A stretch of DNA of 64,000 nt from DAMCZI01 sp032095175 (lineage in GTDB: Bacteria; Bacillota; Clostridia; Clostridiales; Caloramatoraceae), in contig DAMCZI010000017.1 in NCBI GenBank assembly GCA_032095175.1, positions 36,216-100,215 of the forward strand, in the 5' to 3' direction. Below are positions 51,904 through 61,199 of the stretch, piece after piece. The position numbers and the translations under genes are program-made. The first letter of the stretch is position 1; each line of letters begins with the position of its first letter. The notes beneath the pieces are model-generated. The model was not told the DNA's origin. It searched no databases and saw nothing but the letters and a program-made list of their open reading frames with translations.

Positions 51904-51982
51904 ATTATGCCCTTAACTTACTGTGGGTATAGAAAACAGTAAGGATACAATGGTCGACAGACCTTAAAAGGAGGAATTATAT

Positions 51983-52654
51983 ATGTTTGGAGACAGATTC
52001 TATTATCACAGAATGCCTATGTTTGCACCCGATGGAGGTGGAGCAGGAGCTGGGGACGGCGCAGGCTCAGGAAGCGAAGGAGATAACAAAGGCGCTGGTG
52101 GTGGTGAAGAAAAGAAATTTACCCAGGCTGAACTAGACACAAAGATTCAGGAAAGGATATCAAGGGAATCAAAGAAGTATGACAAATACAAGGATCTTGA
52201 TGATAAGGAACTTGAAAGCTATAAGGCCTGGAAGAAAGAACAGGATGAAAAAGCAGAGAATGAAAAGACAGACCTTCAAAAGGAAAAGGATGCAAGGGAA
52301 GCAGCAGAGAAAGAGAAGAAAGTAGCACTTGAAAAAGCCAATCAAAGGCTTATCAGGGCTGCTTTTTTAGTTTCAGCTAAGGATATTCCAGAAGACCGCA
52401 GAGATGCTGCATATAAGCTTGCTGACATATCAGCTGTAACCGTTAATGACAATGGTGATGTTGATGAAAAGCTTCTTAAAACTGCAATTGACGAAGTATT
52501 AAAAGCCAATCCATTCCTTAAGGGCACTACAGAAAAACAAAACGTAGGCGGTGGTGCTGGTGATGGTGGTGGAAAGCTGACAAATGAGGATATTGCAAAG
52601 AAGAAAGCAGAGGAAAGAAATAAGAAAATGCCAGACCATAAGTTCTGGAGTTAA
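51983..52654 (+). CDS. Scaffold protein (phage minor structural GP20 type)
   Basis: 223 residues. Gly/Asp-rich start, a long charged coiled coil (about 50-120; EKEKKVALEKANQRL), a globular part and a Gly-rich end. It guides capsid assembly and is lost from the mature head. ATG after AAAGGAGGAATTATAT. Confidence 0.85.
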   Translation: MFGDRFYYHRMPMFAPDGGGAGAGDGAGSGSEGDNKGAGGGEEKKFTQAELDTKIQERISRESKKYDKYKDLDDKELESYKAWKKEQDEKAENEKTDLQKEKDAREAAEKEKKVALEKANQRLIRAAFLVSAKDIPEDRRDAAYKLADISAVTVNDNGDVDEKLLKTAIDEVLKANPFLKGTTEKQNVGGGAGDGGGKLTNEDIAKKKAEERNKKMPDHKFWS

Positions 52655-52670
52655 TAGGAGGTAAAGGTTT

Positions 52671-53060
52671 ATGAATTTAGGTAACAACATAACTACTCAA
52701 TCAGCAACTGGTATTGTAAACTTCTTGGATTCTGAACATGTAAGATACATTACTGGTGGCGTAACAATTGATAAGGCCACAGTGACAGCAGGAGCAGATA
52801 GCCACAAGGTTTTAAAGGCAGGCTCAATCATATGCGAAATAACTGCAAGTGGTAAGTATGGCCCCTTTGATGCAGGAGCTACAGATGGAAGGCAAACTCC
52901 AACACTTGGTAAGTGCTTCATAATGGCTAAGACAGTTGATGTAACATTCCAGGATGCACAGGTTGGCGCAATTGATATGGCCAGAGTATTAACAAAGAGA
53001 CTACCAATACAGCCAACAACTGAAATTAAGGCTGCATTACCACTAGTTACTTGGAAATAG
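52671..53060 (+). CDS. Head decoration protein (lambda gpD-like)
   Basis: 129 residues, beta-rich; TVTAGADSHKVLKAGSIICE and GATDGRQTPTLGKCFI fit the decoration protein fold. Located between scaffold and capsid genes. ATG after TAGGAGGTAAAGGTTT. Confidence 0.75.
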   Translation: MNLGNNITTQSATGIVNFLDSEHVRYITGGVTIDKATVTAGADSHKVLKAGSIICEITASGKYGPFDAGATDGRQTPTLGKCFIMAKTVDVTFQDAQVGAIDMARVLTKRLPIQPTTEIKAALPLVTWK

Positions 53061-53080
53061 GAAAGGATAGGTGATATTTA

Positions 53081-54106
53081 ATGCCAGATGTATTAGAATT
53101 ATTTGACTCAAAGACAACCCTTGCATATGCAAGAGAAAGGAAACCACAGTCGAAGCTTGGGCCAGCGTTATTCCCTTTTAAAAAGATAAGTGAGCTTAAG
53201 TTTGAATATGTAAAAGGTGCAAATAACCTGCCAGTAATGGCAAAAATACATGCATTCAACTCTGAAGCTGAAATCGCTTCAAGAGATGGAGCAGATAAGG
53301 TTTCTGGAGAATTAGCTCTCATCAAGAGAAAGATTAAACTTGATGAAACTGATATCATAAAGCTTAATTCTCCTAGAAACAATAGAGAAGAGCAGCAGAT
53401 CATAGATAAAATCTATAATGACGTTGATAACATGATGGACTCTGTTTATGCAAGAGTTGAGTACATGACACTTGAAGCATTGCAGACTGGTAAGATTGTA
53501 ATAAATGAAAACAATATGAAGGCTACAATTGATTACCAGACTCCAGCGTCGCATAAGGTTACTCTTTCAGGAACAAACCTCTGGACAGATGCTGCATGTA
53601 AGATTCTTGAGGATATATACAATGGAACTGACAAGATAGTACAGGACACTGGTATTACTCCTACAAGAGCTTTAACTACAAAGAATATAGTTAATATCAT
53701 CCTAAAGGATGTTAACATCAGAAAGGCTATATTCGGTGTTAATGCTGACAGATTAGCAACACTAGCAGACCTAAACAATCTATTAAGTGCGCAAGATTTA
53801 CCGGTAATAGCAACTTATGATGAGCAGGTAAGGGCACAGAAGGAAGATGGAACTTACGAAACACTTAAATATATGCAGGGAGATAAATTCTTAATACTTC
53901 CAGAAGGAGAGCTTGGAGAAACTCTATTTGCACCAACTGCAGAGGAAATAAGGTCAAAGGTTGCTAATGGTGACGAATATGTATTTGTTCAGTTATATGA
54001 TTCATCTCAGGATCCTGTAGGTACATGGACAAAGGCAGCTTCTATTGCAATGCCAACATTCCCAATGGCAGACGCAGTATATATGCTTACACCAATTATG
54101 AAATAG
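53081..54106 (+). CDS. Major capsid protein (gpE family)
   Basis: 341 residues. Major capsid E-type: LELFDSKTTLAYARERKPQS start, FVQLYDSSQDPVGTWTKAAS and PMADAVYMLTPIM near the end, the GxVYML-like family ending. HK97 fold expected. ATG after GGATAGGTGATATTTA. Confidence 0.9.
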   Translation: MPDVLELFDSKTTLAYARERKPQSKLGPALFPFKKISELKFEYVKGANNLPVMAKIHAFNSEAEIASRDGADKVSGELALIKRKIKLDETDIIKLNSPRNNREEQQIIDKIYNDVDNMMDSVYARVEYMTLEALQTGKIVINENNMKATIDYQTPASHKVTLSGTNLWTDAACKILEDIYNGTDKIVQDTGITPTRALTTKNIVNIILKDVNIRKAIFGVNADRLATLADLNNLLSAQDLPVIATYDEQVRAQKEDGTYETLKYMQGDKFLILPEGELGETLFAPTAEEIRSKVANGDEYVFVQLYDSSQDPVGTWTKAASIAMPTFPMADAVYMLTPIMK

Positions 54107-54123
54107 TAAGGAGGATATTGTAA

Positions 54124-54327
54124 ATGGCTAAAGCAAAGAAAGAGGCTGGAGCTTTAAACCTTCAAGCCTTAACTGTTATAAGGCATGATGAGAAAGAAAT
54201 ACAGCCTGGTGAGAAATTTGAAATTGATACTGAAACAGGAGAATGGCTGGTAAGGATTAAATCAGCAATCAAACTTGAAGAAGAAACAAAAGATGAAGAG
54301 GAAGCAGGTAAAGAAGGAGCTGAATAA
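54124..54327 (+). CDS. Small acidic structural-region protein, 67 residues
   Basis: Short SH3-like start (LQALTVIRHDEKEIQPGEKF) then an acidic tail. Similar small proteins lie between capsid and connector genes in many siphoviruses. ATG after AAGGAGGATATTGTAA. Confidence 0.6.
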   Translation: MAKAKKEAGALNLQALTVIRHDEKEIQPGEKFEIDTETGEWLVRIKSAIKLEEETKDEEEAGKEGAE

Positions 54328-54329
54328 GC

Positions 54330-54644
54330 ATGGATATAAATTCAGCTGATGCTTATATAAGTCAGAGTATTGTTTCGGATAAATGGAAAACATTAACTCC
54401 GGATAAACAGGAACAGTACTTGTTTACTGCAAAGAGTGTAGTTGACAGCATTGCAAGAGATACTCATGTCAATTACGAAAGGGCAATCTATGAGCAGATA
54501 ATATACATGCTAATGCATGGCTTAAACCTATTAGATTTAAGCGCACAATCATTAGAAGGGGCTTCCAGGACATTCCGTGGAAGCTCTTATATTTCTCCTG
54601 TAGTTCAGCGAATGTTACATAAACGTTCTAGCAAGCTTTTATAG
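54330..54644 (+). CDS. Head-tail connector (adaptor) protein
   Basis: 104 residues, all helical (ADAYISQSIVSDKWKTL, YERAIYEQIIYMLMHGLN), the gp6/gp15-like adaptor fold and position. It attaches below the portal. Confidence 0.72.
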   Translation: MDINSADAYISQSIVSDKWKTLTPDKQEQYLFTAKSVVDSIARDTHVNYERAIYEQIIYMLMHGLNLLDLSAQSLEGASRTFRGSSYISPVVQRMLHKRSSKLL

Positions 54645-54654
54645 GAGGGATATA

Positions 54655-54951
54655 ATGTTTGATGAAATCTTCAATCAAAAGGCTAAATGGTATAAGAAAA
54701 TCGGACAAGATGCATTCAGTAAGCCAAAGTATGCTGAACCAAAGGAGATAAATTGCCTATTTCGTGGTGGCATGAAGTTAATAAAGGATAAGACAGGCAA
54801 AGAAGTTGTAAGCCAAGGTGTGTTTAAAATTCCTACCAAAGTAGGACTTGAAGATAAACTGGAATGTGATGGACAAACATATGTGATGCTTAACTTTAAA
54901 GATTGCCTTGATGTAGATGGAACCTATGCTTTTAGAAAGGTGTGGGTTTAA
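54655..54951 (+). CDS. Head closure (stopper) protein
   Basis: 98 residues, beta-rich (KWYKKIGQDAFSKPKYAEPK, VGLEDKLECDGQTYVMLNFK) with a family-like conserved GDxLxxxG-type segment. Position following the adaptor indicates the stopper. ATG after GGAGGGATATA. Stop overlaps the next ATG. Confidence 0.7.
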   Translation: MFDEIFNQKAKWYKKIGQDAFSKPKYAEPKEINCLFRGGMKLIKDKTGKEVVSQGVFKIPTKVGLEDKLECDGQTYVMLNFKDCLDVDGTYAFRKVWV

Positions 54952-55436
54952 TGAGTGAAAAACTGATTGATTTCTCTATAGAATGGGATGGCATAGGCGA
55001 ACTCCTTAAGAACTTTGATAAGCTTTCGGATGATGTTGTAAAGGCTATTGAGAAAGGTGTTAACGAAGATGCAGAGGACTTACTTAAGGTAGCTCAACAA
55101 CTTGCACCAAAGCTTGAAGGTACACTTGAAGGAAGTGGACATTTAGGCAAGCTAGAAAAGAAAGGAAAGGCTATTCAACAGCAAGTAACATTTAATACAC
55201 CTTATGCTTTAAGAAGGCATGAGGAACCATATGGGAAAAAAGAACATATGGAATATGATCCTTCTGGCAGACCTGTCGGCAAGGTCATTGAAGGAAGAGG
55301 GCCTATCACACGAAGTAAATCATCCATAGATGGAATGGAACCAGGTAGAAAGTATCTTGAAAGACCTTTAAAAAGATACTATAAAAAGTATCAACAGCAT
55401 ATTGCAGATAAGGTTAAGGAGGTGCTTGATAAATGA
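54951..55436 (+). CDS. HK97 gp10-like tail-region protein
   Basis: 161 residues. Helical start with LLKVAQQLAPKLEGTLEGSG and VTFNTPYALRRHEEPYGKKE, the HK97_gp10 pattern (VxTPYAxxxE). Proposed minor tail or tail-joining protein. Overlaps neighbours at both ends. Confidence 0.82.
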   Translation: MSEKLIDFSIEWDGIGELLKNFDKLSDDVVKAIEKGVNEDAEDLLKVAQQLAPKLEGTLEGSGHLGKLEKKGKAIQQQVTFNTPYALRRHEEPYGKKEHMEYDPSGRPVGKVIEGRGPITRSKSSIDGMEPGRKYLERPLKRYYKKYQQHIADKVKEVLDK

Positions 55437-55810
55437 CATTACTTGAAGCGCTAGGAGCATTTTTAGAAGTATTAGGCATTGGAGCCCAAGGCACTGACTT
55501 ATTCTTCAATAATCAACCTAGTGAGCCTAATAACTGCATAACTATAATCGATACTGGTGGATATCCTAGTGATGAAACAGGAGTGATAAGATACCAAACA
55601 TTTCAAATATTAGTTAGAAACGAAAACTATGTTGATGCAAAAATGAAATCAGAGAATATATATAAAGTTCTCCATCTTCAAGAGAATTTTGAGATAGGAG
55701 AGTTTTATATTTACTTTGCTGAATCTGAAGATGAGCCTACACCTATAGGTGAGGACAATAATGGAAGAACAGAAATAACAATGAATTTGAGATTTGAAAG
55801 GAGAAGTTAG
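55433..55810 (+). CDS. Tail terminator-like protein
   Basis: 125 residues, alpha/beta; NCITIIDTGGYPSDETGVI and FQILVRNENYVDAKMKSENI match the minor capsid/tail terminator family with its PNNCxxI-type start. It caps the tail tube. Confidence 0.75.
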   Translation: MTLLEALGAFLEVLGIGAQGTDLFFNNQPSEPNNCITIIDTGGYPSDETGVIRYQTFQILVRNENYVDAKMKSENIYKVLHLQENFEIGEFYIYFAESEDEPTPIGEDNNGRTEITMNLRFERRS

Positions 55811-55811
55811 A

Positions 55812-56330
55812 ATGGGACAGAAAAAGAATATAATCATCGGAAGTGCTAAAGTAAGTCTTTCAACAGATGGCACTGCATGGACTGAACTTGGTTATACAGA
55901 AGATGGAGTTGAAACTGATTATGAACCAACTTTCCAAGACCATGAAGTAGATGAAGAACTACTTCCAGTTAAAAAGACAAAGATAAAAGAGAGAATGCTT
56001 GTTTCTGCAAACTTAGCAGAAAACACACTAGAAAACTATAAAATTGCTATGGGATTACCTGAAACAGCACTTACAACGGATACAACAGCAAAAACAAAGA
56101 CATTAGACTTAATTGTAAACTTCGATATACCAGAACATCACCTAAAGCTCGAAGGAAAGAGCCCAGATGGGCTTGATAGAACTATGACATTGGACAGGGT
56201 AATATCTGTTGGAAAAGTAAATACCAAGCATAATAAAAAGAATAAGAAGTTGATACCTGTACAATTTGAAGTTCTATCTAATGATTCAGGCAGCTATGGA
56301 AAAATAATTGATAAGTTGCCAACAGTTTAA
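55812..56330 (+). CDS. Major tail tube protein
   Basis: 172 residues, beta-rich. IIIGSAKVSLSTDGTAWTEL and the acidic YEPTFQDHEVDEELLPVKK fit the tube subunit. ATG 55812 after AAAGGAGAAGTTAG. Followed by an attenuator hairpin, in keeping with high expression of the tube. Confidence 0.82.
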   Translation: MGQKKNIIIGSAKVSLSTDGTAWTELGYTEDGVETDYEPTFQDHEVDEELLPVKKTKIKERMLVSANLAENTLENYKIAMGLPETALTTDTTAKTKTLDLIVNFDIPEHHLKLEGKSPDGLDRTMTLDRVISVGKVNTKHNKKNKKLIPVQFEVLSNDSGSYGKIIDKLPTV

Positions 56331-56360
56331 CAGAGGGGACAATTTCCTCTCTGTTTATTA
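56330..56360 (+). terminator. Attenuator hairpin after the tail tube gene
   Basis: ACAGAGGGGA pairs with TCCTCTCTGT (56345-56354) with one mismatch; the tail TTATTATTTAATT is only moderately T-rich. Confidence 0.6.
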
Positions 56361-56384
56361 TTTAATTGGAGGGTTAGGATAAAT

Positions 56385-56837
56385 ATGAAGGATGATAAAT
56401 CTTTAAACATGTCATTGCCACGTGAAACCACTATACATGGTGTAGTTGTGAAGAAACTTCCTAATGGAAAGTACCTTAGGCTCTTACAGATACTACAGGA
56501 CTTCCCTAAAGAGGTATTAGGAGTATTGTGTCCTGATAAGACAGCTGAGGAAGCTCTTGAGGAAATGGGAGAGATAACATTCAATAAGGTAATAGAGTTA
56601 ATTCCAAAGCTTATGGTACTATTGCCTGATAAAACCTTTGATGTGCTTTCAGAGTTGCTTGAAGTGGATAGAAAGGTGTTGGAGAATGAACTAAATCCGT
56701 TGGATACTATTGAAATACTTGAAGAGCTTGGAAGGCTTAACAGGTTTGATGAACTTAAAAAAAAATTAAGACCGTATCTAATGAAGATTCCAGTTCTGAA
56801 CAGGATAATGACGATAGCTATTGGCTCCAATATTTAA
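56385..56837 (+). CDS. Tail assembly chaperone, short form (gpG-like)
   Basis: 150 residues, acidic and helical (LRLLQILQDFPKEVLGVLCP, LPDKTFDVLSELLEVDRKVL). Binds the tape measure during tail assembly. Near its end the mRNA contains nine A residues (56757-56765), a likely -1 slippery site giving the long form. ATG after GGAGGGTTAGGATAAAT. Confidence 0.85.
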   Translation: MKDDKSLNMSLPRETTIHGVVVKKLPNGKYLRLLQILQDFPKEVLGVLCPDKTAEEALEEMGEITFNKVIELIPKLMVLLPDKTFDVLSELLEVDRKVLENELNPLDTIEILEELGRLNRFDELKKKLRPYLMKIPVLNRIMTIAIGSNI

Positions 56838-57013
56838 TATTGTGGGCAAGTAAGAATGGCATAAGTAAGAAATCTTTATTTGATGATTATTACTTTGATG
56901 AAACTATCGCAATGGTCGAAATATCAAAAACTCCCGATGAGGAAGAAGCTACAGATGCCACTATTGACGATTTGGAAGAAATGGGCTTTAATGTAAGTAG
57001 GGGTGAAAAATGA
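56385..57013 (+). CDS. Tail assembly chaperone, frameshifted long form (gpGT-like)
   Basis: A -1 shift on the A-run at 56757-56765 joins the first 126 or so residues to a second open frame that has no stop until 57011-57013. The added part, about 82 residues, contains DDSYWLQYLILWASKNGISK and SLFDDYYFDE and is acidic. It has no own start or ribosome site, and only the -1 phase stays open. Known tail chaperones of siphoviruses use the same device. Confidence 0.75.
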
Positions 57014-57636
57014 TGAAAAAAAATAATAAGTTTATCTTGATGCCATTACTATTAATTCTTGTATTCACACTACAAATTTATGTATTTGAAATAAATGTGA
57101 ATGCCAAAACGAATAAGCAAGCATCGACTTCTACAAAAAAACCAATAATAAAGACTGCAAAGGATTTAGAAAAATATTTGAATAAAAATTATTCTACCTT
57201 AAATACACCAGTTGGAAAGTTCTATTTCACAATTTATGTAAAAGAAAATGATGATATTAATAATCCTTTTGATTTTCATATTCAAACTTCATGGATGAAA
57301 AAATCAGACAAATTAATGGAGTTTAATAATTCAATAAAAATATCTAAAGACAACAAAACCAAGACAAAGCAATTACTTAAGAATCACCAAAAGAATATTG
57401 CAGCTGTTGCAATGAAATACTTCCCTAAAAAGAAAATAAAGGGAGGATTCTATGAAGGATGGTATAAATATCCTAATATTCGAGAGGATTGGCAAGAGAT
57501 ATTATTTTATTCATGGCGTAATTATAATTTCACTTGTGAAGACATTTTAATTGATTTTGCTGGATATAATGATACAATTGTAGCAAAGTTCATATGGGAT
57601 ACTGGCGCTGATACTTGGAGCAGTTTTATTGATTAG
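57013..57636 (+). CDS. Secreted cargo protein inserted before the tape measure gene
   Basis: 207 residues (an ATG one codon earlier is also possible). N-terminal signal or anchor (KKNNKFILMPLLLILVFTLQ, cleavage possible near NVNA at residues 31-34), then a Lys-rich link and a mixed domain with two Trp-rich parts (YEGWYKYPNIREDWQEI, FIWDTGADTWSSF). A lower GC and Asn/Lys-rich composition than its structural neighbours. Unrecognised; overlaps the chaperone stop and has its own terminator. Confidence 0.65.
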   Translation: MKKNNKFILMPLLLILVFTLQIYVFEINVNAKTNKQASTSTKKPIIKTAKDLEKYLNKNYSTLNTPVGKFYFTIYVKENDDINNPFDFHIQTSWMKKSDKLMEFNNSIKISKDNKTKTKQLLKNHQKNIAAVAMKYFPKKKIKGGFYEGWYKYPNIREDWQEILFYSWRNYNFTCEDILIDFAGYNDTIVAKFIWDTGADTWSSFID

Positions 57637-57657
57637 GAATATTTGAGAAAGATTATG

Positions 57658-57681
57658 GCACTCTGTTAAGGGTGCTTTTTT
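57658..57681 (+). terminator. Terminator after the inserted secreted-protein gene
   Basis: GCACTCT pairs with AGGGTGC (one G-T pair), loop GTTA, then six T. It stands within the late operon just before the tape measure gene. Confidence 0.72.
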
Positions 57682-57704
57682 ATTGCCTGAAAGGTGGTGA
57701 GTAA

Positions 57705-60700
57705 ATGGATGTCGGTAGTATAACCGCCACGATTAGAGCTGCAGCTGATGAATTTGTGACAACAATAAATGGCGTTAAAAAGGAAATAAAGGATATAGCA
57801 AACGAAACAAAAGAACAGGCACAAAAGGCTCAGGATGCAGTTAACAGTATAGCTACAGGTTCAAAGAAAGTTGCAGATGAAACTAAATCAGCAACCCAAG
57901 AACTTTCAAGGATTACAGTTGTCGCTTCTGCTACTTTTTATGGAATGGTGAAGGGTATAGAAGATACTATAACTGTCACCAATAAGTTTAAAAACTCTCT
58001 TCTCGGACTTGAATCTACTGCACAAAGCATGAATGTTAATCTGCAAGAAACAACAGAGGAAGCTCAGAGGTTAGTTGATGATGGACTTATGCCTATAGGT
58101 AATGCAGCGACAGGGTTAAAGAATTTGCTTCAAGCAGGCTTTGGACTTGACCAAGCGGTAATTATAATGGAAAGATTTAAAGACTCTGCTGCATTTGGAA
58201 GACAAGCATCATTAAGTTTTGGAGAGGCGATAGCTAGTGCTACTGAAGGTATTAAGAATGGGAATAGCATTCTTGTAGACAACGCTGGAGTAACAAAGAA
58301 CCTCTCTATAATGCTTGAAGAAGCAGGATATAAAGCACAGGATTTAATGAGGGCTTCTACAGATGCAGGAGTAAGGCAAGCAATATTTAACGGGATACTT
58401 AAGGAAACAGCTCATCAATCTGGAGATGCTGCAAAGCTTGCAGGAACACTCTCAGGACAAATGAGCCAATTCCAAACACAGGCTAACCTTGCTAAGACGG
58501 CTGTAGGGAATGCACTGACACCAGCACTTCAAGAGCTATATTCAGTAGGCAATTTTGTAACCAAAGGATTTACAGATTTGACGAATGCTGCTCCTGGAGT
58601 GGTTTCTGCCATAATAACAACAACAGTTGCTGCAACAGGCTTGCTTGCTATATTTACTGCTATTGCTGTTATTTTGCCTAAGCTTAGGGCAGGAATAGAA
58701 CTGCTTAATACTACACTATTAAAATCCCCTTGGGGTTGGATAATATTAGCCATAGGGGCAGTAATAGGAGTAATTTATAAGCTTATAGCAGCAAATCAGA
58801 AAGCTAAAAGAGAGCAGGAAGAATACAACAAAACCCTTGAGGAAACCAATAGAATAAAAAGAGAAGGTATTCAAGCAAGTGAAATAAACGAGCGACAGAA
58901 GGAGATTGAAAGCCTTAGAAAACTTACTCAGGAGTATGATAATCATATAAAGAAGATAGAAGAGCTAAGGCAAAGGCAAAAGGATTTGGCTCAAGGTAAT
59001 ATAACAATTGACGGTAGAGAATCGAATGAGCAGGATGTAGTAAGGGAAAACATAGCGAATAAAATCCTTGAGGAAAAAGAAGCAATAAGACAGTTAGATG
59101 GTCAGTTAAAGGAATTAAATCACACTTATAGTAGCGCAAAGGATAGAGTTGATTCATTAACAGGTGCAATTGAGAAAGCTAATAAAATGAATTTCCAAGA
59201 GATACAGACAGATGTACAAAAGTATCAGCAATTGGACCAGGTAAATGCAAAGATCCTCGAGAGCGTTGAGGTATATAAAGAACTTGCAAGTAAAAAAGGC
59301 TTAAATGCAAAGGAAGCTCAGAAGCTTTCAGAAACCATGCAGTACCTTATAGATGTTTTCGGTGAGGACATAACAGTTAGGAATAAGAACGGAGAAATAA
59401 TAAGTTTAAATATCCAGGCTCTTCAAAGAGAAGCTAATGCAGTTAAAAACAGTAGTAAAGAGAAAAAGAATGCTGTTAGAGAAGAGATTGAAAATAAGCG
59501 TAAAGAGCTTCAAGCAGAAATAACCAGAATAAATGGTGTTATTGCAGCAATAGACAAAGAAATAGCAAAATGGAAGGAACTATATTACGAAAGACGTAAA
59601 GCAGTAGGACCACTGGATAGAGAAGAAGATATCGATAAAGTAAAGGAATTCCAATTTGCTAGAAGTAGAGTAGGCTCGCTTAACAGTTGGAAAGCAGAGA
59701 ATGAAAAAAATATACAGGATTATAAAAATGCTTTGGCTGAACTAGCAGGGATAAGAACTCAGCTTGATACCGCAGGTTCAGGTACATCTAGGATAGGTTC
59801 ATCCGGTGCTAAATCTAAAAACAAAAATACTACAAATGAAGCTTTACAAAACGCTCTTGAACTATATGAATATAAAAAACATATGAACCAGTTAACCTTG
59901 CAAGATGAAGTTAAAACACTTGAGAATATCAAGTCAAGGTATGCTAAAACTGCTGAGGAAAAACGCCGTTTAGACATGATGATATATGATGTTAAAAAGG
60001 AAATTGATAGTAAGGTATTAAATGAGGCTCTTGATAATTATGAGTATAAAAAGCATTTAGACCAGCTAACCCTTGAGGATCAAGTTAAAATGCTAGAAGA
60101 GATAAAAAGCAAGTATGCTAAAAATGCTGATGATATTAAGAAAATAGATCTTCAAATATATGACCTTAAAAAAGAAATAAATGAGAAGATTCAAAAGGAA
60201 ACAATGGACAGCATAAATAAGCTTAATGAAGGTATTTTAACTGCACTAAGGGCATGGTATGAAAAAGAACGTGATGCACGTGAGCAGGCCTTACAAAGCG
60301 AGATTGAAAGCCTTGATAATTGGAAGGATGAATCAGAAAAGAGAATCAAGGATGTTTCTGATAGCAAAATTAAGTCCATTGAGGAATCCTCTAAAGCTCA
60401 AATAAAAGCTATTCAAGGTGAGATAGATGCAATAGACCAAGCAGAAAAAGAAAAGGATAGAGCTGAAATTGATACTGAAGAGCTTAAGAAAATTAATAGG
60501 CTTAAAGAGGCTATAGAGTATGAACATAATGAGTTTAATAAAGCAGAGATGCAAAAGGAACTCAATAAGCTCATACAGGAAAGGGAGAAAAGACTTCATA
60601 AGGAGCAAATTGAAGATAAGAAAGAATCGCTTAAAGATCAAATTGATATTATTAAAGAAGATGCAGATAAAAGAAAAGAGTTATTGGAGCAGGATAAGGA

Positions 60701-61199
60701 ATATGAACTTGATAGGATAAAGCAAATATATGAAGCAAAGAAGTTAGATTTAAATCAACAACTAGAAGATATTAAAACCTTCTATGCTAATAAACTCACT
60801 GAAGCGAATTTACAGGCCGAAGCTGAAAGGCTCATTATGGATAATAATCAAAAGGAAATAGTTAAACTACTAAACAGTTATGCTCCAGATTATCTTAATG
60901 CTGGGAAAACACTTGGACAAAAATTGTTAGATGGATTTAAGCCAAGCATAGATGAAATAAAATCAATGATTAATAGTATATATGTACAACTAGATACAGC
61001 AAGGCAAAGTGCAACAAATGCAATGAGCAATACTCTAACAGGATCTACATCAGAAAATGAATCGAACAAAACTTCAGGGAAAACAACTATATTCAAAAGT
61101 GATGTTACTATAGTTAATCCAAAAGCTACACCATCAGAAGAACAGCGCACATTTGAGAATGCAATAAGAAAAATGGGATATGAATGGGGGCTTGCATAA
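57705..61199 (+). CDS. Tail tape measure protein
   Basis: 1164 residues. N-terminal helical TMP core, two hydrophobic stretches (about 297-325 and 344-365), then long coiled coils. Residues about 713-828 contain a tandem duplication of some 57 residues (LELYEYKKHMNQLTLQDEV and LDNYEYKKHLDQLTLEDQV mark the two units). It sets tail length and helps DNA entry. ATG after AAAGGTGGTGAGTAA; the stop overlaps the next ATG. Confidence 0.93.
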   Translation: MDVGSITATIRAAADEFVTTINGVKKEIKDIANETKEQAQKAQDAVNSIATGSKKVADETKSATQELSRITVVASATFYGMVKGIEDTITVTNKFKNSLLGLESTAQSMNVNLQETTEEAQRLVDDGLMPIGNAATGLKNLLQAGFGLDQAVIIMERFKDSAAFGRQASLSFGEAIASATEGIKNGNSILVDNAGVTKNLSIMLEEAGYKAQDLMRASTDAGVRQAIFNGILKETAHQSGDAAKLAGTLSGQMSQFQTQANLAKTAVGNALTPALQELYSVGNFVTKGFTDLTNAAPGVVSAIITTTVAATGLLAIFTAIAVILPKLRAGIELLNTTLLKSPWGWIILAIGAVIGVIYKLIAANQKAKREQEEYNKTLEETNRIKREGIQASEINERQKEIESLRKLTQEYDNHIKKIEELRQRQKDLAQGNITIDGRESNEQDVVRENIANKILEEKEAIRQLDGQLKELNHTYSSAKDRVDSLTGAIEKANKMNFQEIQTDVQKYQQLDQVNAKILESVEVYKELASKKGLNAKEAQKLSETMQYLIDVFGEDITVRNKNGEIISLNIQALQREANAVKNSSKEKKNAVREEIENKRKELQAEITRINGVIAAIDKEIAKWKELYYERRKAVGPLDREEDIDKVKEFQFARSRVGSLNSWKAENEKNIQDYKNALAELAGIRTQLDTAGSGTSRIGSSGAKSKNKNTTNEALQNALELYEYKKHMNQLTLQDEVKTLENIKSRYAKTAEEKRRLDMMIYDVKKEIDSKVLNEALDNYEYKKHLDQLTLEDQVKMLEEIKSKYAKNADDIKKIDLQIYDLKKEINEKIQKETMDSINKLNEGILTALRAWYEKERDAREQALQSEIESLDNWKDESEKRIKDVSDSKIKSIEESSKAQIKAIQGEIDAIDQAEKEKDRAEIDTEELKKINRLKEAIEYEHNEFNKAEMQKELNKLIQEREKRLHKEQIEDKKESLKDQIDIIKEDADKRKELLEQDKEYELDRIKQIYEAKKLDLNQQLEDIKTFYANKLTEANLQAEAERLIMDNNQKEIVKLLNSYAPDYLNAGKTLGQKLLDGFKPSIDEIKSMINSIYVQLDTARQSATNAMSNTLTGSTSENESNKTSGKTTIFKSDVTIVNPKATPSEEQRTFENAIRKMGYEWGLA

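Noticed and set aside
56327..56830. 167-residue minus-strand frame over the tail chaperone gene
   Set aside because: Ser/Phe/Leu-rich shadow of the chaperone coding strand, no start signal.
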